This document shows positions 14,587 through 23,178 of a stretch of DNA of 64,000 nucleotides, one piece after another. The stretch is from JBGSMF01 sp964651475 (GTDB lineage Bacteria > Chloroflexota > Anaerolineae > Fen-1058). Each line of letters starts with the position of its first letter. Positions within the stretch are counted from its first letter, which is position 1. A program made the position numbers and the translations under genes. The notes beneath the pieces were generated by a model, which worked only from the letters and a program-made list of their open reading frames with translations, was not told where the DNA came from and ran no database searches. The stretch spans positions 1 through 64,000 of the forward strand of contig CAZYXV010000012.1 in the NCBI GenBank assembly GCA_964651475.1, given 5' to 3'.

Positions 14587-16104
14587 TTATTTGCTCCGCA
14601 AATGCGGAAACAAGATCACCTCGCGGATGGTATCCTGGTCTGTGAACAGCATCGTCAACCGGTCCACGCCCGTTCCGAACCCGCCGCAGGGCGGCATGCC
14701 ATAGCTCATGGCGTTCAGGTAATCCTCGTCCATGGGGTGCGCCTCCTCGTCTTCGGCGGCGTACAATCGCGCCATTTCCAAAAAGCGCGCCTCCTGGTCG
14801 AGCGGGTCGTTCAACTCGCTAAAAGCGTTGCCACATTCCAGGCCGCCGATAAAGAACTCGAATCGCTCGACGTGCGTGGGATCGTCAGGCTTGCGCTTGG
14901 CCAGCGGCGAAATATCGCGCGGATAATCTATCACAAACGTTGGCTGGATGAGCCTGGGTTCAACGTAATCGCCCAGCAGCCCATCCACCAGCTTGCCCCA
15001 CGTAGCGTTTTCCGGCGCGCGCCCTCCCATGCTCAGAATTTCCTGGCGGAGGCTGGCTGCGTCTGGATGCATCACATAATCAATCTCGCTGTATTGCCGG
15101 ATGGCCTCGCGCATCGTCACGCGCTGCCAGGGCGGGGCCAATTCGATTAGATGGCCGCTAAAGGTGATCTGGGTTGAGCCGGTCACCTCTCGCGCTACAA
15201 AGGCCACCATCTCTTCCGTCAGCCTCATCACGTCGTCGTAATCCATGTAGGCTGCGTAAAATTCGAGTTGGGTAAATTCCGGGTTGTGCTTAAAGCTAAC
15301 GCCCTCGTTGCGGAAATCGCGCCCGATTTCGTACACCCGCTCATAGCCGCCCACCAGCAAGCGCTTGAGATATAATTCAAAACTGATGCGCAAATACAAA
15401 TCCTGGTGGAGTTGATTGTGATGCGTCGTAAACGGGCGCGCCGCCGCGCCGCCATAGATCGGCTGCAAGATGGGCGTTTCGACTTCCAGGAACCCCTGGC
15501 CATCCAAAAAGAGCCGCAGGGCCGACACAACACGCGCGCGCGTGCGAAACACCTGGCGCACATCGGGGTTCACAGCCAGATCGGCGTACCGTTCGCGATA
15601 GCGCGCCTCGGTATCTTTGAAGGCGCTGTAGCGCACTAGCTGTCCATCTACCACCTGTTCTTTGGCCATCGGCAGCGGCCGCAGCGATTTGGAAATGATG
15701 CGCCAGGCGCGCACGTGCAGGCTGACTTCGCCCGTCTTGGTGCGAAACAGTTCGCCCTCTGCTTCGACATAGTCGCCCAGGTCTGTGTCTTTGAGCAAGA
15801 CTTGATAAGACTCTTCGCCCACGTCATCTTTGCGCCAGTACAACTGCAAGCGTCCCGCGCCGTCTTCGATGTGACCAAAGCTCGTCTTGCCCATCGCCCG
15901 AAAGCTGACCAGCCGGCCCGTCACAGCGGCGCGCACTTGCCCGGCATCTGGCAAGAGCTGCCCTTCACTTGCCGCAAAGGTGGATTGAGCTTGAGCCGTC
16001 GTGCAGGTGCGCTTGACGCGCGCCGGGTAGGCCTCTATGCCACGCGCGCGCAAACGCTCCAATTTGGCCAATCGCTCTCGCTCCAGTTCATCTCGTGGTT
16101 CCAT
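14587..16104 (-). CDS. lysS: Lysyl-tRNA synthetase, class II
   Basis: 505 residues, the normal length for bacterial class II LysRS, which charges tRNA-Lys. An N-terminal OB-fold anticodon-binding domain occupies about 50-170. The class II catalytic core follows, with motif 1 around FLDGQGFLEVETPILQPI, motif 2 in DFRNEGVSFKHNPEFTQLEF, and motif 3 in GGFGTGVDRLTMLF near the C-terminus. GAGGAG stands six bases before the ATG. It follows greA but is separated from it by a terminator, so it needs its own promoter or read-through. Confidence 0.97.
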   Translation of the reverse strand: MEPRDELERERLAKLERLRARGIEAYPARVKRTCTTAQAQSTFAASEGQLLPDAGQVRAAVTGRLVSFRAMGKTSFGHIEDGAGRLQLYWRKDDVGEESYQVLLKDTDLGDYVEAEGELFRTKTGEVSLHVRAWRIISKSLRPLPMAKEQVVDGQLVRYSAFKDTEARYRERYADLAVNPDVRQVFRTRARVVSALRLFLDGQGFLEVETPILQPIYGGAAARPFTTHHNQLHQDLYLRISFELYLKRLLVGGYERVYEIGRDFRNEGVSFKHNPEFTQLEFYAAYMDYDDVMRLTEEMVAFVAREVTGSTQITFSGHLIELAPPWQRVTMREAIRQYSEIDYVMHPDAASLRQEILSMGGRAPENATWGKLVDGLLGDYVEPRLIQPTFVIDYPRDISPLAKRKPDDPTHVERFEFFIGGLECGNAFSELNDPLDQEARFLEMARLYAAEDEEAHPMDEDYLNAMSYGMPPCGGFGTGVDRLTMLFTDQDTIREVILFPHLRSK

Positions 16105-16128
16105 AGCCGCTCCTCATATCAAACGTCC

Positions 16129-16180
16129 AAAATAAAAAACAGTCCACGCTGGCGGGACACCCTGCCATGCATGGACTGGA
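16129..16180 (-). terminator. Intrinsic terminator after greA
   Basis: On the minus strand AGTCCATG and CGTGGACT pair around a GC-rich loop and are followed by GTTTTTTATTTT. It lies 16-67 bp past the greA stop and upstream of lysS. Confidence 0.7.
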
Positions 16181-16195
16181 TGTCAATCGGCAGGC

Positions 16196-16675
16196 TCAAT
16201 TTATAGAGACAATCTTGAACGTCAGCTTGCCGGCTGGCGCGCTAATGGTCACCTCGTCTCCTACCCGTTTGCCCAAGAGCGCCCGTCCCAACGGGCTTTC
16301 GTTCGAGATGCGCCCGTAGCGCGGATCCGCTTCGGCAGAACCGACCATCGAATATTTTTCGGCCTCCGCGTCGCTGCCCACTTCCTTGATGGTCACAACG
16401 CTGCCCAGCACCACTTCGGTATGGCGTTTCTTGCCGCTGTCTTCGATAATCACGGCATTTCGAATCATGGCTTCGAGCGTGAGGATACGCCCCTCGACGA
16501 ACGCCTGCTGATTTTTAGCGTCGTCATATTCTGCATTTTCGTCAATGTCGCCTTCTTCCATAGCCTCGTGCAGGCGTTGGGCGATTTCGGCGCGTTTGAC
16601 GGTGCGCAAAAATTCCAATTCTTCTTCTAGTTTTTTCAGGCCCTCGCGGGTTACATAAGTTGGTTGGTCGCTCAT
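16196..16675 (-). CDS. greA: Transcription elongation factor GreA
   Basis: 159 residues, standard GreA length. The N-terminal coiled coil (YVTREGLKKLEEELEFLRT) carries the catalytic acidic tip, here EEGDIDENAEYDDAK. The C-terminal FKBP-like domain includes ISNESPLGRALLGKRVGDEV. GreA rescues backtracked RNA polymerase by stimulating transcript cleavage. ATG 16675 is preceded by GAGGGAAG; the longer open frame to 16924 has no better start. Confidence 0.97.
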   Translation of the reverse strand: MSDQPTYVTREGLKKLEEELEFLRTVKRAEIAQRLHEAMEEGDIDENAEYDDAKNQQAFVEGRILTLEAMIRNAVIIEDSGKKRHTEVVLGSVVTIKEVGSDAEAEKYSMVGSAEADPRYGRISNESPLGRALLGKRVGDEVTISAPAGKLTFKIVSIN

Positions 16676-16781
16676 CTTCCCTCTATTGGGCACATTCTCA
16701 CGTGTAGATGATAAAAAAAGAACACGCGCTGTGTCCCACATTTGTAATATAAGGCTGAGAGCGGGGGAGGCTTTCAGCTTT

Positions 16782-17591
16782 TTAAGCGGCTTGATTATAG
16801 CGGATTTTCTCCGAATTGTAAAGGGTCGCTCCGCGCTGCCACACGCGCTCGGCCAGTCCCTTCCCGCCTCCCTGAAGGTGTGCAAAGCTCTCCAGCCGCC
16901 GCGCCAACTCTTTTGTACTCTCAAAAAATGTAGATAGTTGCGATTGGTAGCAAGCTACAGCGGCTATTTTGCATTCCACATCTATTTTTTCTAACCAAAC
17001 GAGACAAGGCAACAGGTTTTCTTGAGCTAACGCAGCCTTGAGGGCCGCGGCGTCTTCAGCGTAGGGATAGTCCTCGTAATATATCAACTGCCCTTTTGTC
17101 GCATCCCAACTTTCGGTGGCCCGGCGAACGAGCTGATGGTCAACGTGGCGGCCCACGCACAGCGGCGTATATACCATTGCATCCTGCAGCGGCTCCAATT
17201 GCTTCAACTGCTGCATCACCTGGTTGATCAGCCCGTCTTCTTCATCAGACAATGCGCCAAAGATTGAATCTCGGTCGGGATATAATGGCTGGCTCGCCCG
17301 GTCCAGGCGATAGATGCAATCGGGGATAGCTAAATGGAGCGCGTGAGCGCGCAGACTGTGCAACGCGGCCAAATCTTCGGCGCGGCGGGCGGCCACAGCG
17401 TCATCGAGCGCCCAACGCGCGTGCAACTCGCGCACAAACGCCGAGCCAGGGGAGCGCGCCGGCGGATCGCCGGCGCACACCGTCACCACCAACACGCGCT
17501 TGCCCCGCCTGGCCTGTTGTGCAATTTGCCCTCCGCACGAAAGCACAGCATCATCCAGGTGCGGCGATAGATAAATAAAATCGGCGGGCAT
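16782..17591 (-). CDS. PIG-L family deacetylase
   Basis: 269 residues of the LmbE/PIG-L zinc hydrolase fold. The metal site is visible as SPHLDDAVLSCGG near residues 9-21 (PHxDD) and GRHVDHQLV (HxxH-type) in the second half. Such enzymes deacetylate N-acetylglucosamine-type sugars or thiol precursors; the substrate here is unknown. ATG 17591 (MPADFIYLSPHLDD) is chosen because the catalytic motif begins at once; the open frame extends further upstream without homologous sequence. It starts 44 bp after the dipeptidase gene and is third in the MVP operon. Confidence 0.9.
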   Translation of the reverse strand: MPADFIYLSPHLDDAVLSCGGQIAQQARRGKRVLVVTVCAGDPPARSPGSAFVRELHARWALDDAVAARRAEDLAALHSLRAHALHLAIPDCIYRLDRASQPLYPDRDSIFGALSDEEDGLINQVMQQLKQLEPLQDAMVYTPLCVGRHVDHQLVRRATESWDATKGQLIYYEDYPYAEDAAALKAALAQENLLPCLVWLEKIDVECKIAAVACYQSQLSTFFESTKELARRLESFAHLQGGGKGLAERVWQRGATLYNSEKIRYNQAA

Positions 17592-17635
17592 GTTGTCTGG
17601 CAAATCGAGATCACGGCAAGACTGGCAACATCTGC

Positions 17636-18706
17636 TTATGGTAAAATCTGCCGCAGCAGACGCAGCCAATTGCCGCCCAGGATGGCTTCCACATCGGCGC
17701 GCGTGTAACCGTGGCCGAGCAGTGCTTCGCCAATTTTGCCAATATCGGCAATCGTATCCAACTCGGCGGGGATATCTTGCGCGCCAAAGCCGCCATCGAA
17801 ATCGGTGCCGAGCGCCGTGTGGCGCGCGCTGCCCGCCAACTGGCACACGTGGTCAATCGCGGCCACCACGTCCGACAGCGTCACCGCATCTTTGCGATTT
17901 TCGCGCCGCCAGCCTTGCCTGAGCATCGAGTTCACCGGCAAGATGCCCATAATGCCGTCGCGCTCAATCAGGCGGCGAATCATTTCATCCGAAAGGTGCC
18001 GGTCGGTGTTTACAAACTTGCGCGGGTTAGAGTGGCTGGCAAGCACCGCGCCGTCGTACATTTCCAAAGCCTGGAAAAATGCCAGCTCGGCGCAGTGGCT
18101 CAGGTCGAGCGCCATGTTGAATGGGCGCATCACGCGCAGCAAGCGCCGCCCCTCGTCGGTGAGCGGCCCCGGCTCGTGTGTGCCGCCGGCGTAGCGTGTG
18201 GCGCCCCACGCCAGGCCGACGATGCGCACGCCGCGCTCGTACCACATCTCCGCTTGCTCAGGTTCGATAATCGGGTCGGCGCCTTCCATCAATGTGACCA
18301 GTCCAATCTGGCGTGGGTCGCGTTCGCTGCGAGGCTGTTGCCACGTCGCCAGCACCTCGTCCAAATCGCGCGCCATCGTCACCAGCCGGAATTGCGCGTG
18401 CTCGTCGGCCAGGCGTTGGTATAGATCAAACTGCTGCATGGCGATTTTGTGCGCTTCTTGGGGCGTGCGATAGGACGGCCCGGTTAAAAAGCTGCTCAAA
18501 CGCGCTGGCTCGGTGAACAAGGTGGCAAAAATCACAGCCACCTCGCCCGCCAACCAATCCGCCAATCCCAATGTGCCCTCGCCCCGGTCACGCGATGGGA
18601 GAGCGTCGCGCTCGGCCTGGCGCACGGCCTGCGCCGAGTGCGTGTAATCGCGCCCCCAGGTGAGCATGTTGTAAGCAATGTCTTCGTGGCCGTCTACAAT
18701 GATCAT
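17636..18706 (-). CDS. Membrane dipeptidase, family M19 (renal dipeptidase-like)
   Basis: 356 residues of the M19 amidohydrolase fold, a binuclear zinc dipeptidase. Visible signatures: DGHEDIAYNM at 5-14, with His7 and Asp9 as the HxD metal pair; TLMEGADPI; LDLSHCAE; ASHSNPRKF; and ALGTDFDGGFG near the C-terminus. No signal peptide is seen, so it is probably cytoplasmic. Its ATG overlaps the stop of the upstream MVP gene in an ATGA arrangement, implying translational coupling. Whether that coupling is functional or only operonic is unknown. Confidence 0.93.
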   Translation of the reverse strand: MIIVDGHEDIAYNMLTWGRDYTHSAQAVRQAERDALPSRDRGEGTLGLADWLAGEVAVIFATLFTEPARLSSFLTGPSYRTPQEAHKIAMQQFDLYQRLADEHAQFRLVTMARDLDEVLATWQQPRSERDPRQIGLVTLMEGADPIIEPEQAEMWYERGVRIVGLAWGATRYAGGTHEPGPLTDEGRRLLRVMRPFNMALDLSHCAELAFFQALEMYDGAVLASHSNPRKFVNTDRHLSDEMIRRLIERDGIMGILPVNSMLRQGWRRENRKDAVTLSDVVAAIDHVCQLAGSARHTALGTDFDGGFGAQDIPAELDTIADIGKIGEALLGHGYTRADVEAILGGNWLRLLRQILP

Positions 18707-21186
18707 AGCGCCTCGGTTTCGTCTTTGGATTGAGCCAGCACCTTTTCCAGGATGGTGCCCTTGAGCAGTTGAGCCAACACCTCCGCCACACTCTTGCCGC
18801 CCAGAATCGCCAGCGGCGCCATGCTTTCCGCCATACGTTCGGCCAGCGCCCGATCTGAAAAGGCTTGCAGCGCGGCCACCAGTTGAGGCGAAACGGCGTT
18901 GGCCTTGTTGACCACGGCTTCCACCTGGGCGCGGAGTTCTTCCAGGTGTTGGGCCAGCCGTTGTTGAGCGATGGCAAGCTCTTGTTCGAGCGACGCTTTT
19001 TGCCGGGCCAGTTCGGCGGCGCCGATTTTATCCAGAAATTCTTGTTCCGCCCATTGGGCGTCGAGTTTGCGCCTGGCGGCCTCGGCTTCGGCCTCGATTT
19101 GCGCCATGTTCAGGGCCAGGTGTTTTTGAACATCTTCCATCTTCAGGTTGATCAGCAAGTGCTGCGTGGCAGCTTCGGACTTGGCCGTCTTTTGCTTGAT
19201 GGCTTCTTTTTGCTGCGTGGCCTGCAAGTTGCGCTCCTCGGCGGCCAATTCGAGCGCCTGCTTGACGGCCGAGTGTTGCGCGGCGACCAAAAGCTGGCCG
19301 ATTGTTTCGTCCTCGATGGTCACGCCCAACACTTCTACGTCGTAGATGCGCATGCCGTTTTCTTCAAAGATGCGCCCGCGGCGCTTGCCGTCCTCGGGCA
19401 TCCCCAGAATGGTGTCTCGAATAATGCTAATCGCGTTGGCGTAAAAATCTTGAATGCCGTGCAGCCGGATCGCGTGGCGCAGGAGGGAGCGCATGTGATC
19501 CACGAGGAACTTGACGTAATTTTCCACGTCGAACCATTTTTCGGGCGCGCCCTCAAAATTCACGCGATAAGACAATAGCACCTTGACCGGGCATAGATCG
19601 CTCGTTTCGGCTTCCACCAGGTCCGACACCTTGTTATACAGGACGCGCAAATAGACGGTATTGGCGAGACGGGTGTCCGTCTTGGGGGTGCCGGTCGAAA
19701 GCTCGTGCTTTTCCAGCGTCTCGTCGTATTCGAGCAGGCAGGTCTGCGGCCCCACCACCACTTTGCGCTCGCCCGTCTTGCTGACCACCATCACCGCATA
19801 GCCCGTCCAGACATTGATCGCCACCGCGCCTTCGTACTTGGTATCGAGCGTCACCGTGCGCGGGGGCGTAAAGGTCTGGCTGCGCGTGAATTCGTCGCCG
19901 GCGAATTCGGCGGCAGGCGCGCGCCGCTTGGGTTTATCGGCCCCGGCTTTTTCCTCTTGCTCCAATAACTGCCGGGCCTCTCCATCCCTTACAAATTCTA
20001 CTCCCTTTTCTTTGCGAACCAATTCCATCAAGCGGCGGTTGTATTCCAACGCTTCCTGGTTGCCGGGGAACCACAATTCCACGACCTTGGGATCGAGCAC
20101 GCGGCGGACAATGACCTCTTTGCGCGGGTCGGCCAGGAACATGCACGGCCCCCGCTTGAGCGTGATCTGGCCGGCCAGGCGATCCAAAACGTAGCGCGCT
20201 TCCCCGGCCGGGATGGCCACGGCGTAATGCACTTCGGCCTCCCCGTAGCGGACGATGGCGTGTTCCGGGCGCGGAAAGTAAATCATTTGATCCTTGCCGG
20301 TGATAAACAACTCGTCGCCGACTTTGTAGGATTGGCCGTCTTCTTCGTAAGGCGCAATGACCTTGATATACAGGCCGCTGATTTCGTTCAACTCGATGGC
20401 TCTGAATTTGCGCGAGCCATCTTTTTCGATAAAAGTCTCGGTGGGGCGGGGAAACACCACGGCCGGCCCCTGGATGTAGCGCTTGTTGCCATCCTCGTCG
20501 AGCAAGATGCAATATTCCAGCCGCTCTAGCGTCACTGCCGCGCGGACATAGTTTTCGTTTTCGTCCGGCACGACCTCGACGCCGGTGGGGGGAATGTAGA
20601 AAGACACCGCTGTGCCCTGGATCACCAGCAATTTGCCCATCGTCAAATCGAGCGCATCCACGGCCGGCTTGATCTCGCCCCCCTCAGCCGGCTCGCCCGG
20701 CGTGGACGTTTGGGGTTTGATCACTGCCTTGCCCCAATTTTTCCGGGCGGCTTCTTCGTCGTAAACGCGCACGATCAGATATTGATTAGAGCGCAGGCGG
20801 TGCCCCTGAATCACCCGCACCATCTGGCCTGGCCACGGCGCAAAAGCCACCGGGCCGGGGATATTGACTTTTTGCCCAACGCTCAATTCGGGCAGGTTGT
20901 TGGCCGCGCCCACCTTGGGCGGCTTGCCGTCAACCGCGGGATTTTTCAAGACGATGTACCAGCCTTCGGGCGCAATGGCAAATACCTGGATGGCTTGCTC
21001 AAGCGTGCAGCGCGCAAAGCGTTTGTTTTGGCTGTTGAACACGACCGGCTGGTCGGTGTTCGCCAGGCTGGTCTTGTGAGGCCCAACGTAGTTGATAACG
21101 TTTCCTTTGGTTTCGTCTAAAATAAAAGCATATTCATTGGGAGCGAGGATCAAATCCCGCTCGCGTCGTGAATCATCGCTAGGCAT
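18703..21186 (-). CDS. Bacterial Major Vault Protein (MVP) homologue
   Basis: 827 residues, close to the 893 of human MVP. Residues about 1-405 form a series of beta-repeat modules of the MVP type (LILAPNEYAFILDE, GPVAFAPWPGQMVRVI, KRGPCMFLADPRKEVI). About 440-635 is the SPFH-like shoulder: AVAINVWTGYAVMVV, VVVGPQTCLLEYDETLE, LSTGTPK, VKVLLSYRVNFEG, FDVENYVKFLVDHMRSLL, DFYANAISIIRDTILG and IFEENGMRIYDVEVLGV align by eye with the corresponding human segments. About 640-765 is an Ala/Glu/Gln-rich cap helix. The end, LAILGGKSVAEVLAQLLKG, resembles the human cap-ring segment (LAVAGPEMQVKLLQSLGLK). Eukaryotic MVP assembles the barrel of vault particles. ATG 21186 is preceded by AAAGGAGGT; an upstream ATG at 21219 lies before that site and is disfavoured. 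Recognition is from memory, without a search. Confidence 0.88.
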   Translation of the reverse strand: MPSDDSRRERDLILAPNEYAFILDETKGNVINYVGPHKTSLANTDQPVVFNSQNKRFARCTLEQAIQVFAIAPEGWYIVLKNPAVDGKPPKVGAANNLPELSVGQKVNIPGPVAFAPWPGQMVRVIQGHRLRSNQYLIVRVYDEEAARKNWGKAVIKPQTSTPGEPAEGGEIKPAVDALDLTMGKLLVIQGTAVSFYIPPTGVEVVPDENENYVRAAVTLERLEYCILLDEDGNKRYIQGPAVVFPRPTETFIEKDGSRKFRAIELNEISGLYIKVIAPYEEDGQSYKVGDELFITGKDQMIYFPRPEHAIVRYGEAEVHYAVAIPAGEARYVLDRLAGQITLKRGPCMFLADPRKEVIVRRVLDPKVVELWFPGNQEALEYNRRLMELVRKEKGVEFVRDGEARQLLEQEEKAGADKPKRRAPAAEFAGDEFTRSQTFTPPRTVTLDTKYEGAVAINVWTGYAVMVVSKTGERKVVVGPQTCLLEYDETLEKHELSTGTPKTDTRLANTVYLRVLYNKVSDLVEAETSDLCPVKVLLSYRVNFEGAPEKWFDVENYVKFLVDHMRSLLRHAIRLHGIQDFYANAISIIRDTILGMPEDGKRRGRIFEENGMRIYDVEVLGVTIEDETIGQLLVAAQHSAVKQALELAAEERNLQATQQKEAIKQKTAKSEAATQHLLINLKMEDVQKHLALNMAQIEAEAEAARRKLDAQWAEQEFLDKIGAAELARQKASLEQELAIAQQRLAQHLEELRAQVEAVVNKANAVSPQLVAALQAFSDRALAERMAESMAPLAILGGKSVAEVLAQLLKGTILEKVLAQSKDETEAL

Positions 21187-21312
21187 TTGGGGACCTCCTT
21201 TTGTCGTTTTTTTTGCCATCTCGGATCAGTCCGCACTCGGCGCAGCGGCCAGGCGCACGCCATTGTAAACACTCGAGCCGGCGCTCTGCGCAATTCTACA
21301 ATCGCACACGGA

Positions 21313-21341
21313 AGTATAGCATAACGCGGCTCCCGCCGCAA
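21313..21341 (-). promoter_or_regulatory. Probable promoter of the MVP operon
   Basis: On the minus strand TTGCGG (21336-21341) and TATACT (21313-21318) are separated by exactly 17 bp. The leader to ATG 21186 is about 120 nt. A divergent plus-strand promoter for the VWA operon lies about 100 bp away. Confidence 0.6.
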
Positions 21342-21376
21342 CCCATTTTTCTCTCAGCAGTTACGCTGGTTTCAGG

Positions 21377-21438
21377 TATAATAGGTTCAACTCGTGTGCA
21401 TTCGTGGAAAAATGTCTTTTTTCGAGTGATACTATAAT
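21377..21438 (+). promoter_or_regulatory. Two -10-like TATAAT boxes upstream of the VWA operon
   Basis: Perfect TATAAT hexamers occur at 21377-21382 and 21433-21438, both on the plus strand. Neither has a good -35 box at normal spacing. The second would give a start near 21445, almost leaderless, although GGAG (21439-21442) precedes the GTG start. The first gives a leader of about 60 nt and is the better candidate. Confidence 0.45.
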
Positions 21439-21450
21439 GGAGAACAAGGC

Positions 21451-23178
21451 GTGAGCTATGCTCCTCTTCAAGATGCATGGCAGGCTTGCTGGCCACAAGC
21501 GCTGGCGCTGTGGAGCAAGTTCACGCGCCTGCGCGACCCGCAGTGGTGCACGAGCAAACAAGAAGCCAAAAAAGCCGGGCTGGCGCAGGGTTTTGCAATG
21601 ATCCGCCTGCACGATCAGTCTATCGTCATCAATCTGCCCCTCGTGGTGGAAAACCGCGTCCAGGATTACGCCCTGGAAATCATGGCGCACGAAATCGGCC
21701 ATCACGTCTATTGCCCCGCCGACCTGACCGATAATGCGCGCATGGCGGCGCGCATGCGTTACGCCTTGCCGGGCAAGGAGCCTCTGGCAGGTTTTGTGGC
21801 CAATCTATACGCCGACATGCTCATCAACGACCGCTTGCAGCGCGGCGCCAATCTCAGAATGGACAAGGTGTACCGGGCGCTCGTAGAGCCGACCTCCAAC
21901 CGCATGTGGACGCTGTACATGCGAGTCTATGAAATTCTGTGGAGCATCGAAAAAGGCCAGCTTGCCGCGGGGCCTATGGATGACCGGCTCGAAGGCGACG
22001 CGCACCTGGGCGCGCGGCTGATTCGCTCGTATGCGCGAGAATGGGTGGATGGGGCAGGGCGCTTTGCGGCCTTGTGCCTGCCCTATTTGCTCGAAGAGGA
22101 CGGGCAGGCCGTCGGCCAGCTCTTGCGCGGCTGGCGTGATACCGAGCAAGCCGGCGCGGGCGGCGCGCCGGTTGGGCTGGCCGAGATCGAAGCGGGCGAG
22201 CGCGAAGGCGCGCTTCACCCGGCGCTGGATCCAGAACTGGCCGGACTTGAACCCGGCGCGGAACAAGAGCCGGCCGAATCCCAGGGAACAGCTCGCAGTG
22301 GAGCGAGCGGGCAATATCGGGAGCCGTTCGAGTACGGTGAGATTCTAAAAAGCCTGGGGATGAAGCTGGACAATCACGAGATTGCCGCGCGCTATTACAA
22401 GGAACTTGCCGCGCCGCTCTTGGTGCGCTTTCCAACCCGCCTGATGCCGGAATCCACCGAGCCTTTGCCGGAAGGGCTGGAGGCGTGGGACATTGGTTCG
22501 CCTTTGGAAAACGTTGATTGGATTGAAAGCGTTTTGATCAGCCCGCGTGTCATCCCCGGCGCAACAACCATGCAGCGTGTGTGGGGCACTATGGAAGGGG
22601 CGCTGCCGGAAAAACAGGCGCTCGACCTGGACCTGTACGTGGATTGTTCCGGCTCGATGCCCAATCCTCAAGTGACCGTATCGTACCTGGCGCTGGCCGG
22701 CGCCATCGTCGCGCTTTCGGCGCTGCGGACCGGCGCGCGCGTGCAAGCCACGCTCTGGAGCGGCGCGCGGCAATTTCAGAGCACGCCTGGCTTTGTCCGC
22801 GATGAGGACCAAATTTTGCGAATTCTCACCGGCTACCTGGGCGACGGTACTGCCTTTCCAATCCACGTGCTGCGCGATACGTTCAAAAACCGCTCCCCAG
22901 AGGCGCGTCCCGCGCATATTCTGATTATCTCGGACAATGGCGTGACGACCATGTTTGACCGGGACGAGCAAGGCAACAGCGGGTGGGATATTGCGCGGAT
23001 GGCGTTGGATAAGGCGCGCGGCGGCGGCACGATGGTGCTGAACATGTACTACTCTTGGAAAAGTCATCATGACCTGGCTCGCGCCCACCAGGAAGGCTGG
23101 CAAATCAGCACTGTGCAAAGCTGGGATGAGTTGGTTGCCTTTGCGCGCTGGTTCAGCCAGATCAAGTATTCCGCATGA
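21451..23178 (+). CDS. HExxH metallopeptidase-like / von Willebrand factor A fusion protein
   Basis: 575 residues. The N-terminal half carries HEIGHH (H80, E81, H84), a zinc-metallopeptidase motif in IMAHEIGHHVYCPA. Residues about 245-290 are a Glu/Ala/Pro-rich linker. The C-terminal half is a VWA domain with a MIDAS DxSxS motif, DCSGSM (Asp398, Ser400, Ser402), and a later Asp in IISDNG near 494. This layout resembles DUF2201-type metallopeptidase-VWA proteins, which usually work with MoxR AAA ATPases, but none is encoded here. The start is GTG 21451, eight bases after GGAG. It diverges from the MVP gene and overlaps the radical SAM gene by ATGA. No signal peptide, so cytoplasmic. Confidence 0.85.
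   Translation: MSYAPLQDAWQACWPQALALWSKFTRLRDPQWCTSKQEAKKAGLAQGFAMIRLHDQSIVINLPLVVENRVQDYALEIMAHEIGHHVYCPADLTDNARMAARMRYALPGKEPLAGFVANLYADMLINDRLQRGANLRMDKVYRALVEPTSNRMWTLYMRVYEILWSIEKGQLAAGPMDDRLEGDAHLGARLIRSYAREWVDGAGRFAALCLPYLLEEDGQAVGQLLRGWRDTEQAGAGGAPVGLAEIEAGEREGALHPALDPELAGLEPGAEQEPAESQGTARSGASGQYREPFEYGEILKSLGMKLDNHEIAARYYKELAAPLLVRFPTRLMPESTEPLPEGLEAWDIGSPLENVDWIESVLISPRVIPGATTMQRVWGTMEGALPEKQALDLDLYVDCSGSMPNPQVTVSYLALAGAIVALSALRTGARVQATLWSGARQFQSTPGFVRDEDQILRILTGYLGDGTAFPIHVLRDTFKNRSPEARPAHILIISDNGVTTMFDRDEQGNSGWDIARMALDKARGGGTMVLNMYYSWKSHHDLARAHQEGWQISTVQSWDELVAFARWFSQIKYSA

Noticed and set aside
16676..16924. N-terminally extended GreA
   Set aside because: The extra 83 residues have no resemblance to GreA, and the ribosome site GAGGGAAG directly precedes ATG 16675.
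18703..21186. Plain flotillin/SPFH protein instead of MVP
   Set aside because: Flotillins lack the 400-residue N-terminal repeat region and have a membrane-binding N-terminus. Here the N-terminal modules and the cap-ring-like C-terminus also match the MVP pattern.
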